From assembly GCA_015067995.1 (NCBI GenBank), contig SVLJ01000008.1, positions 40,193 to 104,192 of the forward strand: a DNA stretch of 64,000 bases. The letters are read 5' to 3'. Below, one piece after another: positions 26,752 to 36,194 of this stretch. Numbering within the stretch: position 1 is the first letter of the stretch; every line of letters begins with the position of its first letter. Both the position numbers and the translations under genes were made by a program. Source of the stretch: Oscillospiraceae bacterium (GTDB lineage: Bacteria; Bacillota; Clostridia; Oscillospirales; Oscillospiraceae). The notes under the pieces are model-generated. The model ran no database searches and was not told where the DNA came from. It saw only the letters and a program-made list of their open reading frames with translations.

Positions 26752-27369
26752 TTACGGCTGGTTGAGATGGTTCTCAATTCGCTGAACGATCATATCCAGT
26801 GCCACGCGGTTGTGGCCGCCCTCCAGCACCACCAGATCGGCATGCTTGCGTGTAGGCTCCACAAACTGCTCGTGCATGGGTTTTACCGTAGTGAGATACT
26901 GCTGCACCACTGATTCCAGTGTGCGGCCACGCTCCTCTACGTCCCGCAATGCGCGGCGCAGAATGCGCACATCCGCATCTGTTTCCACGAAAATGCGGAT
27001 GTCCAGCATGTCCCGCAGCGCAGGGTCCTGGAAGATCAGCACGCCCTCCACAATGATCACTGCGGAGGGAGAGACGGTGACCGTCTCATCGGTGCGGTCG
27101 TAATCGGAGAAGGAGTAGACGGGACATTCCACCGGACGGCCTGCTTTCAGCTCCTGCAGATGCTGCACAAGGAGATCGGTCTCAAAAGCATCGGGATGAT
27201 CGTAATTCTGGGCGACCCGGTATTCATACGTGGTGCCGGGCTGGGCACGATAATAGCTATCGTGACCGATGACGGTGACGCGGGGGCCGAAGTGCTCCTT
27301 CAGCTGACGGGTCAGGGTTGTTTTTCCGCTGCCGGTGCCGCCTGCGATACCGATGAGGATGGTATTCAT
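26752..27369 (-). CDS. udk: Uridine kinase
   Basis: MNTILIGIAGGTGSGKTTLTRQL; HDSYYRAQP; YDHPDAFETDLLVQHLQEL. Confidence 0.93.
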   Translation of the reverse strand: MNTILIGIAGGTGSGKTTLTRQLKEHFGPRVTVIGHDSYYRAQPGTTYEYRVAQNYDHPDAFETDLLVQHLQELKAGRPVECPVYSFSDYDRTDETVTVSPSAVIIVEGVLIFQDPALRDMLDIRIFVETDADVRILRRALRDVEERGRTLESVVQQYLTTVKPMHEQFVEPTRKHADLVVLEGGHNRVALDMIVQRIENHLNQP

Positions 27370-27472
27370 GGGTAATTCCTCCCAAACACTGCATTTACAG
27401 CCATTATAGGCACAGTGACAGAAAAAATACAAGATATTGTGTCGAAAAAATAGGAAAAATCCCGGTATACTC

Positions 27473-27501
27473 TTGACGATGCTTGTCAGAACTTGTATTA
27501 T
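27473..27501 (+). promoter_or_regulatory. SigA-type promoter
   Basis: TTGACG - 17 bp - TATTAT. Confidence 0.65.
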
Positions 27502-27537
27502 GTAAAATGAATAATACCATCAAAGGAGGCCCCTCCT

Positions 27538-28479
27538 ATGTCAATGAAAAAGTGCCCCGACTGCGGTGAAAAGTATTCCGACACTTATAAGAAGTGTCCT
27601 TTCTGCGATGAGGAGCAGAAACTGAAAAAGGGTAAGCGCGTCCAGAAGCGTCCCACCAAAAACGGTGGTCGCCGCGCAGGCACCACCGATAAGGAAAACA
27701 TCCTGACGCTGATCCTGCTGGTGATCATGCTGGTGTTGGCCGGTATTCTGTTGTGGCTGCTCTTTGGCGGCGGCAGCAGTGATGACACACCAGACAATCC
27801 CTCTTCCGGCATTACCAGCAGCACGGAGAAGCCCGGTCCCGATCCCGGCACCAGCACCCCGGAGAATCCCGGTACCAGCACGCCGCAGATGCCCACCGAT
27901 CCTGTGGAGGATCCCAAGCCTCTGGTTCCCACGGCAGATGAGATCAAGCTGCTGCCTCAGACTCTGAAGCTCAATAAGGAAGACTACACCACCAACGTGG
28001 GTGATGCGGCCGTTCAGCTGCGGGTGGGTGACGGCACCGGTGTCTACACCTGGGTCAGCGCCGATCCCGCCATTGCCACGGTCAGTGAGACCGGTAAGGT
28101 GACGGCCATTGCCAACGGCACCATCAAGGTCTATGCCACCGACGGTGTGGGCATGGGTGTCTGTATCGTCCGCGTCAAGGGCGGCAGCGCCCCTGTGAAG
28201 CCGGATCCCAGTAATCCCTCGACGCCCACAACGCCCTCTGATCCTTCTGCGGCCAACGCCAAGCTCAACTACACGGATGTTACCATCTCTGTGGGCGAAC
28301 TGCTTGCTATGAAGGTGAAGAACTATGACGGCGAGGTTACCTGGTCTGTCAAGGACAGCAGCATTGCCAGCATCCTCAATGACGGTACCGTCAAGGGACT
28401 GAAGTCCGGAAGAACCGATGTCGTCGCCAAGGTGGGAGACCGCACCCTGACCTGCATTATCCGCGTCAAAAACGGCTGA
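27538..28479 (+). CDS. Zinc-ribbon, TM and Ig-like (BIG2) domain protein
   Basis: MSMKKCPDCGEKYSDTYKKCPFCDEEQ; TM; P/T/S-rich linker; two Ig-like repeats (VSADPAIATVSETGKVTAIANGT and VKDSSIASILNDGTVKGLKSG). Confidence 0.85.
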   Translation: MSMKKCPDCGEKYSDTYKKCPFCDEEQKLKKGKRVQKRPTKNGGRRAGTTDKENILTLILLVIMLVLAGILLWLLFGGGSSDDTPDNPSSGITSSTEKPGPDPGTSTPENPGTSTPQMPTDPVEDPKPLVPTADEIKLLPQTLKLNKEDYTTNVGDAAVQLRVGDGTGVYTWVSADPAIATVSETGKVTAIANGTIKVYATDGVGMGVCIVRVKGGSAPVKPDPSNPSTPTTPSDPSAANAKLNYTDVTISVGELLAMKVKNYDGEVTWSVKDSSIASILNDGTVKGLKSGRTDVVAKVGDRTLTCIIRVKNG

Positions 28480-28495
28480 TTCCACTGTAATTTAC

Positions 28496-28526
28496 CCCCG
28501 GATGCAACGCATCCGGGGGTTTTTCT
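28496..28526 (+). terminator. Intrinsic terminator
   Basis: cccccggatgcaacgcatccgggggttttt. Confidence 0.88.
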
Positions 28527-28596
28527 TGCCTATCGAAGAGATGCGTGATATACTAACCTATTAATAAAAAACTTTTCACGTTGACGGGAGGGGCCT

Positions 28597-30345
28597 ATGA
28601 CCACGAAAGAATATCAGGAGAAATCCCCGCTGCGGATATTCCTGTCTTACTTCAAGCCGCATAAAAAACTCTTTATTCTGGACATGCTGTGCGCACTGAC
28701 CATTTCGGTGATCGATCTGGCTTTTCCGTACATTTCCCGCTGGTGCATGAATGAACTGCTGCCCTACGGAGTGTTCCGCACCTTCTGGACCGTGATGGCG
28801 GTGATGCTGGTAGCCTATGCTCTGCGCTCGGTGCTGATGTACATCATTGCGTATTATGGTCACACCTTCGGCATTCTGGTGGAGGCGGACATCCGGCGAG
28901 ACCTTTTTCGCCATATGCAGGAGCTTTCTTGCGGATTCTATGACAAGAACCGTACCGGCGCGCTGATGAGCCGCCTCACCAGCGACCTTTTTGATCTGAC
29001 GGAGCTGGCGCATCACGGGCCGGAGGATATTTTCATCTCCACCGTTACCATTCTCGGCTCCTTCATCGTGCTCTTTTCCATCCAGTGGCGTCTGGCACTG
29101 GTGCTGGCGCTGATCCTGCCGGTGTTTCTGTTTTGCGTCATCCGCTGCCGCGGCACCATGCGGGAAGCCTCTGCGGAGGTGCGGCGCAGCTCCGCCGTCA
29201 TCAACTCCGACATTGAATCCAGCCTGTCCGGCATCCGCACCGCCAAGGCTTTTGCAAATGAAAACGAGGAAATGCGGAAGTTCGACGCATCCAATGATAT
29301 TTACCGCCGCTCCAAGCGTGGTTTCCACAAGTCTATGGGACAGTTCAACGCCACCATGGAGTTCTTCCTGCCGGTGATGGGCCTGTCTGTCATCGCCGTG
29401 GGCGGCGCCCTCATTATGGACGGTAAGATGGATATTGTGGATCTGGTGACCTTCAACCTGTATCTGACCACCTTTACCAGTCCTGTGCGGAAGTTGGCCA
29501 ACTTTGCAGAGTTGTTTGCCAAGGGCTCTGCCGGCCTGAATCGCTTTGTGGAGCTGATGCGCACCGAGTCTACCCTGCAGGATGCGGCTGACGCCAGGGA
29601 ACTGGAGAACGTGAAGGGCGGCGTGACGCTGCAGGATGTGGACTTTGCCTACCAGGAGGGCGTGGGTGTTCTCCACAATGTGTCGCTGGACATCCGGCCT
29701 GGTGAGTCTGTGGCGCTGGTGGGTCCCTCCGGCGGCGGTAAAACTACCCTGTGTCAGCTAATCCCACGGTTCTATGACGTGACTGCCGGCTCTGTGCTGG
29801 TGGACGGGCAGGATGTCCGGGCACTGACACAGGAATCCCTGCGCCGGAGCATCGGCGTGGTGCAGCAGGATGTGTTCCTGTTTGCTGACACGATTCTGGA
29901 GAACATCCGCTACGGCCGTCCCGGTGCTACCCGCGAGGAGGTCATCGCGGCGGCAAAGCTGGCGGAGATCTATGACGATATCTGTGCCATGCCTGAGGGA
30001 CTGGACACATTCGTGGGTGAGCGCGGTATCCGTCTGTCCGGCGGTCAGAAGCAGCGTATCTCCATTGCCCGTATTTTCCTGAAGGATCCGCCCATCCTGA
30101 TTCTGGACGAGGCTACCTCCGCACTGGACAGCGTCACCGAGGCGCGGCTGCAGGAGGCTTTTGACCGGCTTTCCAGTGGGCGCACTACCATCATCATCGC
30201 ACACCGCCTGTCCACAGTGCGCAATGCTGACCGCATCGCCGTGGTGGAAAACGGACGGATCGTGGAGCTGGGCAGCCATGCGCAGCTGATGGAGCGCAAT
30301 GGCGCTTATGCCAAGCTGGTGCACTCTCAGGAGCTGAAGAGCTGA
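28597..30345 (+). CDS. ABC exporter, fused permease and ATP-binding protein
   Basis: TMD; Walker A VGPSGGGKTTL, signature RLSGGQKQRISIARIFLKDPPILILDEATSALD. Confidence 0.95.
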   Translation: MTTKEYQEKSPLRIFLSYFKPHKKLFILDMLCALTISVIDLAFPYISRWCMNELLPYGVFRTFWTVMAVMLVAYALRSVLMYIIAYYGHTFGILVEADIRRDLFRHMQELSCGFYDKNRTGALMSRLTSDLFDLTELAHHGPEDIFISTVTILGSFIVLFSIQWRLALVLALILPVFLFCVIRCRGTMREASAEVRRSSAVINSDIESSLSGIRTAKAFANENEEMRKFDASNDIYRRSKRGFHKSMGQFNATMEFFLPVMGLSVIAVGGALIMDGKMDIVDLVTFNLYLTTFTSPVRKLANFAELFAKGSAGLNRFVELMRTESTLQDAADARELENVKGGVTLQDVDFAYQEGVGVLHNVSLDIRPGESVALVGPSGGGKTTLCQLIPRFYDVTAGSVLVDGQDVRALTQESLRRSIGVVQQDVFLFADTILENIRYGRPGATREEVIAAAKLAEIYDDICAMPEGLDTFVGERGIRLSGGQKQRISIARIFLKDPPILILDEATSALDSVTEARLQEAFDRLSSGRTTIIIAHRLSTVRNADRIAVVENGRIVELGSHAQLMERNGAYAKLVHSQELKS

Positions 30346-30347
30346 GT

Positions 30348-31139
30348 ATGGACAAAAGCAAGCTGCTGGATCGTGCGGCGGCCACCGGAGAAGACCGGTT
30401 GCTGCTGGCGCGGATCCTGGACAAATGGGAGCAGGCAGATCGCCGGGGAACACCTGCCTGTACGGATTTTCTCTCGCCACGGGAGCGGATCGTGGCGGAA
30501 AACCTGCTGCGACTGGCGGGGGTACCGGCAGATCGATGGTGTATCTCCGGCGGCTATTCCGGAGCGGAACGCACCATGCTGGCCTTCCTGCCGGACTGGC
30601 AGGCACCGGAGGACGCTGTGTTTCCTTTGCGCTGCCTGCGGGCGGAGTTCCACGCGGACTATGAGCTGACACACCGGGATATTCTCGGCAGTCTCATGGG
30701 TGAGGGCATCATCCGGGAAAAGGTGGGCGATATTCTGGTCACCCGTGGCAGCTGTGACATTATTGCGGCGGAGTCGGTGGCAGATTATCTGCTGAACAGC
30801 TGGAGCAGCGCTGGTCGTGCAAAGCTGACGGTGCGGGAAGTGTCACCCCATGATCTCCACATCCCGGTACAGAAAAGGGAACAGGTGCGGGATACTGTGG
30901 CGGCGCTGCGTCTGGACGCGGTGGCCTCCAGCGGGTTTCGAATGTCCCGGGGCAAGGCTGCCGAGCTGGTGGCTGCCGGACGGGTACAGGTCAACTGGCT
31001 GGAATGCACCAAGCCGGATCGCCTGCTGGTGGAGGGGGACACCGTCTCTGCCAGAGGTGTTGGGAAATTCAGATTGACGCAGGTGGGCGGTACCACGAAG
31101 AAGGGGCGCATTTCCATTCTGCTGGAACGCTATGTGTAA
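30348..31139 (+). CDS. YlmH-family S4-domain RNA-binding protein
   Basis: YSGAERTMLAFLPD; LGSLMGEGIIREKVGDILV; C-terminal S4 domain. Confidence 0.9.
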   Translation: MDKSKLLDRAAATGEDRLLLARILDKWEQADRRGTPACTDFLSPRERIVAENLLRLAGVPADRWCISGGYSGAERTMLAFLPDWQAPEDAVFPLRCLRAEFHADYELTHRDILGSLMGEGIIREKVGDILVTRGSCDIIAAESVADYLLNSWSSAGRAKLTVREVSPHDLHIPVQKREQVRDTVAALRLDAVASSGFRMSRGKAAELVAAGRVQVNWLECTKPDRLLVEGDTVSARGVGKFRLTQVGGTTKKGRISILLERYV

Positions 31140-31154
31140 GGAGTAGGACAATTT

Positions 31155-31361
31155 ATGGAACAGAAGAAGATCGACCGTATCAATGAACTGGCACGGAAGG
31201 CCAAAGCAGAGGGGCTGACCCCGGAAGAGGAAGCGGAACGCACTGTGCTGCGCCGGGAATATATCGATTCCGTGGTCAGCGGACTGAAGGGGCATCTGGA
31301 CAATACCTATCTGGTGGATGAGAAGGGCGTTAAAACCAAGCTGAAGAAAAAGGGGGAGTAA
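31155..31361 (+). CDS. DUF896 domain protein (YnzC-like)
   Basis: INELARKAKAEGLTPEEEAERTVLRREYIDSV. Confidence 0.93.
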   Translation: MEQKKIDRINELARKAKAEGLTPEEEAERTVLRREYIDSVVSGLKGHLDNTYLVDEKGVKTKLKKKGE

Positions 31362-31363
31362 AC

Positions 31364-32524
31364 GTGGCTGCACCGAAAAAGACGGAGGAGAAAATGGATT
31401 CGCCCAGTTACTGGGCGCTGATCATCATATTTTTCTGCTTCGGACTCTGGCCGGTTGCTCTGATCCTGCTGTTTATCAAGCTGTTTGCTCCCGATGAGAA
31501 ACGGAAGCGGACAGCGCCGCCTCCTTTGCGTACCACCAGCGAACGCACCGGACAGGCTGCGGCACCGACTGTGCAAAAGAGTTCTGGCCGGGCCGCGCAG
31601 ACTGCCAGAAACGTTACCCGCAAGCCCAAAATGAAAAAGTCCAATGCCCGGCTGCTGCAGATTCTTGGCGGAATCCTGTTGTTCGGTGCGGTGATCGGCG
31701 GCATAGAGGAGTTGGGGCTGGTTCTGACCGAAGGCCTGCAATGGTTGTCGGAGCTGCTGCAGACGGTTGCCATTGGAACCGCCGGCGCGGGCATGTTTAT
31801 TGCCGGCAGAAATATGAGCGCTGCCATCAAGCGCTATGCCCGCTATTTTGCCGTGATGGGAGACAGAGCCGCTGTGCCGGTGGAGGAGCTTGCCCGAAAG
31901 CTGGGGTATTCCTACCAGCAGGTGCAGAAGGATCTGCAGAAGATGCTGGACAAGGATTACTTCGGCGCGGACGCCTATCTCAACGAGGAGTTGGGGTATC
32001 TCTTCCGCACAGCCACGGCTGATGAGGAGCTGACCCGCAAACGGGCGGAAAAGGCTGCCTCGGCACGGGAGACGGAGGAAGGCTTTTCCGGAATTCTCCG
32101 GAACATTCGTCGGGCCAATGACCGGATTGCCGATCCGGTGCTTTCCAGCCAGATCGACCGGCTGGAGGACATTACCGCACGGATTTTCCGGGCGGTGGAG
32201 GATGACCCCGCCAAGCGGAGCCGGATCGATACCTTCCTGAACTACTATCTGCCTACCACGCAGAAGCTGCTGGATTCCTATGCGGAGTTTGAAGCGGCCG
32301 GCGTGGAGGGTGAAAATCTGCGGCAGGCCAAGGAGAATATCCGCAAGACCATGGAAAACATCGTGGAGGGCTTTGCTTACCAGCTGGATGCTTTGTACAA
32401 GGCGGACGCCATGAATGTGGATAACGATATCCGTGTGATGGAGACCATGCTCCGCCGGGACACCGCCAGCGTGGAAAAGGATTTTGGACTGGGCGGCACG
32501 GCCATGCAGCAGAAGGAAGAATAA
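31364..32524 (+). CDS. XpaC-like (5-bromo-4-chloroindolyl phosphate hydrolysis) family protein
   Basis: GTG start; TM segments; C-terminal helical region RIDTFLNYYLPTTQKLLDSYAEFEAAGVEGENLRQAKENIRKTMENI. Confidence 0.75.
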   Translation: MAAPKKTEEKMDSPSYWALIIIFFCFGLWPVALILLFIKLFAPDEKRKRTAPPPLRTTSERTGQAAAPTVQKSSGRAAQTARNVTRKPKMKKSNARLLQILGGILLFGAVIGGIEELGLVLTEGLQWLSELLQTVAIGTAGAGMFIAGRNMSAAIKRYARYFAVMGDRAAVPVEELARKLGYSYQQVQKDLQKMLDKDYFGADAYLNEELGYLFRTATADEELTRKRAEKAASARETEEGFSGILRNIRRANDRIADPVLSSQIDRLEDITARIFRAVEDDPAKRSRIDTFLNYYLPTTQKLLDSYAEFEAAGVEGENLRQAKENIRKTMENIVEGFAYQLDALYKADAMNVDNDIRVMETMLRRDTASVEKDFGLGGTAMQQKEE

Positions 32525-32527
32525 CAC

Positions 32528-32556
32528 AGGAACAGGACGCGGAAGCGTCCTGTTTT
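32528..32556 (+). terminator. Intrinsic terminator
   Basis: aacaggacgcggaagcgtcctgttttt. Confidence 0.8.
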
Positions 32557-32588
32557 TGCGTTTGGCGCAGAAGAAAAGAGGGAATCCA

Positions 32589-32618
32589 TTGACGAAACCA
32601 TCCCTTTCGGGGTATAAT
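32589..32618 (+). promoter_or_regulatory. SigA-type promoter
   Basis: TTGACG - 18 bp - TATAAT. Confidence 0.65.
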
Positions 32619-32675
32619 ATCATGATTCATTATGACATAGTGGGGGATTAGTCCCCTTTGACGGAGGTATATACG

Positions 32676-33539
32676 ATGTGGATCGCAGATAAATGGCAGG
32701 ATTATGAACTCATCGACTGCGGCGGCGGTGAAAAGCTGGAGCGCTGGGATCGTCAGGTGCTGGTTCGTCCTGACCCTCAGGCCATCTGGGAGACGCCCCA
32801 TGCAAACCCCAACTGGCGGCGGGCTAATGCCCACTATCACCGTTCTCAGACCGGCGGCGGACACTGGGAGAAGAACACCCTGCCGGAGAGCTGGCAGATC
32901 CGTTACGGTGAGCTGACCTTTCAGGTGAAACCCATGAACTTCAAGCATACGGGCCTGTTCCCGGAGCAGGCAGTGAACTGGGATTTCGCCATGGAGAAGA
33001 TCCGCAGCGCAAATCGCCCCATTCAAGTGCTGAACCTGTTCGGCTATACCGGCGCTGCCACGGTGGCCTGTGCCAAGGCGGGGGCATCCGTGTGCCATGT
33101 GGACGCCGCCAAGGGTATGGTGGCATGGGGCAAAGACAATGCCCGCCTGTCTGGTCTGGCAGATGCGCCCATTCGCTGGATCGTGGATGATTGTGCCAAG
33201 TTCGTGGAGCGTGAGATCCGCCGCGGCCGTCGTTACGATGCCATCATCATGGACCCCCCCAGCTACGGACGGGGTCCCTCCGGCGAGGTGTGGAAGCTGG
33301 AGGAAAACCTGTTCCCCTTTGTGAAGCTGTGCGCTCAGGTGCTGTCGGACAAGCCCCTGTTTGTCATCATTAATTCCTATACGACCGGGCTTGCGCCCTC
33401 GGTACTGGGCTATATCCTGAACCTGCTGGTGGCGGATAAGTTCGGCGGCAAGTGCACCTGGGATGAGCTGGGCCTGCCCGTCAGTGAGACGGGACTGGCG
33501 CTGCCCTGCGGCGCAACCGGCCGATGGTTCAGCGAATGA
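32676..33539 (+). CDS. Class I SAM-dependent methyltransferase (RlmK/RlmI-like)
   Basis: LNLFGYTGAATVACAKAGASVCHVDAAKGMVAWGKDN; AIIMDPPSYGRGPSGEVWKLE. Confidence 0.88.
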   Translation: MWIADKWQDYELIDCGGGEKLERWDRQVLVRPDPQAIWETPHANPNWRRANAHYHRSQTGGGHWEKNTLPESWQIRYGELTFQVKPMNFKHTGLFPEQAVNWDFAMEKIRSANRPIQVLNLFGYTGAATVACAKAGASVCHVDAAKGMVAWGKDNARLSGLADAPIRWIVDDCAKFVEREIRRGRRYDAIIMDPPSYGRGPSGEVWKLEENLFPFVKLCAQVLSDKPLFVIINSYTTGLAPSVLGYILNLLVADKFGGKCTWDELGLPVSETGLALPCGATGRWFSE

Positions 33540-33616
33540 GCCGTACGCTGGCAGATCATGTGCTGCCCCGGCGGATTGCGGCAGTTCAGATGTGTTGATA
33601 CGGAAAGTGAGAAACA

Positions 33617-34468
33617 ATGTCAAACATCATTGAAACCAAAGAATTGACCTACGCCTACGCCATGAGCGAGGAAGATGGTAGGGCGACGGTTGCGCTTAGG
33701 GGCGTGGATGTCGCCATCAGAAAGGGGGCCTTCGTGGTGGTGCTGGGGCACAACGGCTCCGGAAAATCCACGTTGGCCAAGACCTTCAACGCGGTGCTGC
33801 TGCCTCTGGGCGGAAACGTCTATGTGGAAGGCATGGACACACGGGATGAGGAACTCCTGCTGGAGATCCGCCGCCGAGTAGGCATGGTATTCCAGAACCC
33901 TGACAACCAGATCGTTGCCAACGTGGTGGAGGAGGATGTGGCCTTCGCACCGGAGAATCTGGGCGTACCCTCGGAGGAGATCCGCCGACGGGTGGATGCC
34001 GCGCTGGAAAGCGTGGGCATGAGCGAGTTTGTGCAGCATGCGCCGCACCTGCTCTCCGGCGGACAGAAGCAGCGCATTGCCATCGCCGGTGTTATTGCCA
34101 TGGAGCCGGACTGCATTGTGCTGGACGAGGCCACTGCTATGCTGGACCCTGTGGGACGGCGTGAGGTGCTGTCCACCATCCACCGGCTGAATCGGGAGAA
34201 GGGTATTACCGTGGTGCTGATCACCCATCACATGGATGAGGCAATGGAGGCTGACCGGGTCATTGTTATGGACGGCGGCCTGGTGGCTATGGACGGCAAG
34301 CCTGCAGAGGTGTTCGCCGAGGTGGATCGCCTGCGTTCCATGGGCCTGACCGTGCCGGACACGGTATCCCTCCTGTATGAGCTGCGCCACGACGGCTGGA
34401 CAGTGCCCCTCAGCGCCATGAGTGTGGAGGACTGCGCCGAAGTCATCGCGGCTGCATGGAAGAAGTAA
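33617..34468 (+). CDS. ecfA1: Energy-coupling factor transporter ATPase EcfA1
   Basis: GHNGSGKSTLAKTFN; VGMVFQNPDNQIVANVVEEDVAFAPENLGV. Confidence 0.95.
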   Translation: MSNIIETKELTYAYAMSEEDGRATVALRGVDVAIRKGAFVVVLGHNGSGKSTLAKTFNAVLLPLGGNVYVEGMDTRDEELLLEIRRRVGMVFQNPDNQIVANVVEEDVAFAPENLGVPSEEIRRRVDAALESVGMSEFVQHAPHLLSGGQKQRIAIAGVIAMEPDCIVLDEATAMLDPVGRREVLSTIHRLNREKGITVVLITHHMDEAMEADRVIVMDGGLVAMDGKPAEVFAEVDRLRSMGLTVPDTVSLLYELRHDGWTVPLSAMSVEDCAEVIAAAWKK

Positions 34469-34473
34469 ACCCA

Positions 34474-34495
34474 TCTGCGTCCTGCCGGACGCAGA
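34474..34495 (+). other. Intercistronic stem-loop, no U-tract
   Basis: TCTGCGTCC-tgcc-GGACGCAGA. Confidence 0.6.
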
Positions 34496-34516
34496 ACAGA
34501 ATAAGGAGACAGATCA

Positions 34517-35383
34517 TTGCAACCGATTCTGAAAATCGAGAATCTGACACATACCTATAGTGTTGGAACGCCTTTCGAAAGAAGTGCAGTAAAGGATATC
34601 TCCTTCACTGTAAACAAAGGAGAATTTCTGGGTATTATCGGGCATACCGGTTCGGGAAAGTCCACGCTGATTCAGCATTTCAACGGATTATTGCGCCCAA
34701 CCTCAGGCCGCGTGCTGCTGGATGGGAAGGATATCTGGGCAGCGCCGAAAAAGATCCGGGATGTGCGGTTCCGGGTGGGACTGGTGTTCCAGTATCCGGA
34801 GTATCAGCTGTTTGAGGAGACAGTTTACAAGGATATTGCCTTCGGTCCCAAAAACATGGGCCGAAGCGGCGATGATCTGGATCGCTGTGTCCGCTGGGCC
34901 GCCAAGCTGGTGGGATTGTCTACCTCTGTGCTGGAGAAGTCACCCTTTGAGCTGTCCGGCGGCCAGAAGCGCCGAGTGGCACTTGCTGGTGTCATCGCCA
35001 TGGAGCCGGAGATTCTGGTGCTGGACGAGCCCACTGCCGGACTGGATCCGGCAGGCCGTGAAAACCTGATGGCCAATATCCGGGATTACCATGTGAATCA
35101 CGGCGGGACGGTGATTCTGGTGAGTCACAGCATGGATGAAATCGCCCGGAATGCAGAACGGATCATCGTTCTGAAATCCGCCGGCATCCTGATGGACGGT
35201 ACGCCTGCTGAGGTCTTCGCCCGGGGCAACGAGCTGCTGGCTGCCGGTCTGGAGGTGCCGCAGATCACCCGAGTGGCGATGGCGCTGCACCGGCGGGGGG
35301 TGGAGATTGATCCAGCGGTGTATACGGTGGAGGCTCTTCATCGTCAGCTGCTGGCACTGGGAAAGGGTGGTGGCGTATGCTGA
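34517..35383 (+). CDS. ecfA2: Energy-coupling factor transporter ATPase EcfA2
   Basis: GHTGSGKSTLIQHFNGLLRPTSG; VGLVFQYPEYQLFEETVYKDIAFGPKN; TTG start. Confidence 0.95.
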   Translation: MQPILKIENLTHTYSVGTPFERSAVKDISFTVNKGEFLGIIGHTGSGKSTLIQHFNGLLRPTSGRVLLDGKDIWAAPKKIRDVRFRVGLVFQYPEYQLFEETVYKDIAFGPKNMGRSGDDLDRCVRWAAKLVGLSTSVLEKSPFELSGGQKRRVALAGVIAMEPEILVLDEPTAGLDPAGRENLMANIRDYHVNHGGTVILVSHSMDEIARNAERIIVLKSAGILMDGTPAEVFARGNELLAAGLEVPQITRVAMALHRRGVEIDPAVYTVEALHRQLLALGKGGGVC

Positions 35384-36180
35384 AGGATATCACTCTTGGC
35401 CAGTATTTTCCTGGCGATACACCGGCTCACCGTCTGGATCCCCGGACGAAGCTGCTGCTGGTGGTCATGTATATCGTGGCGCTGTTCTGCGCCAAGGGCG
35501 TGTTCAGCTATGGCCTGACAGCGCTGACGCTGATCCTTTGCGTACGCGTGTCCCGGGTGGGCTGGAAGCAGCTGCTGCGGGGCCTGAAGCCGGTGCTGTT
35601 CATCGTGGTGTTCACCGGCCTGCTGAATATGTTTGTGACGCCTGGTGATCCGCTGGTGCAGCTGGGATTTCTGCAGATCACCGGTCAGGGTCTTATCAAC
35701 GCAGTCCGGATGGTGCTGCGGATCATGCTGCTGGTTATGGGCACGTTTCTGCTGACCTATACCACCAGTCCTATCAGTCTTACCGACGGACTGGAGCGGC
35801 TGATGAATCCTCTGAAAAAAATCCGTGTGCCGGTGCATGAGCTGGCCATGGTCATGTCCATCGCACTGCGGTTTATCCCTACGCTCATTGAGGAAACGGA
35901 TAAGATCATGTCCGCACAGCGAGCCAGGGGTGCTGATTTTGAAAGCGGCAATTTGCTGGAACGCGCCAAAGCCATGCTGCCCATTCTGGTACCTCTGTTT
36001 GTCAGCGCTTTCCGCCGTGCCGATGAGCTGGCGGTAGCTATGGAATGCCGCTGCTACCACGGCGGCGAGGGGCGCACCAAGCTCCGGGCGCTGCAATACC
36101 GGCCATCTGACGCGACGGTATTGTTTGCCGGTGCGGCGGTGATGACAGCAGCCGTCGTACTGGGGCGGTTTGGACTGTAA
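35377..36180 (+). CDS. ecfT: Energy-coupling factor transporter transmembrane protein EcfT
   Basis: MLKDITLGQYFPGDTPAHRLDPRTKLLLVV; SAQRARGADFESGN. Confidence 0.95.
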   Translation: MLKDITLGQYFPGDTPAHRLDPRTKLLLVVMYIVALFCAKGVFSYGLTALTLILCVRVSRVGWKQLLRGLKPVLFIVVFTGLLNMFVTPGDPLVQLGFLQITGQGLINAVRMVLRIMLLVMGTFLLTYTTSPISLTDGLERLMNPLKKIRVPVHELAMVMSIALRFIPTLIEETDKIMSAQRARGADFESGNLLERAKAMLPILVPLFVSAFRRADELAVAMECRCYHGGEGRTKLRALQYRPSDATVLFAGAAVMTAAVVLGRFGL

Positions 36181-36194
36181 GGAAGGAGTCTCAG

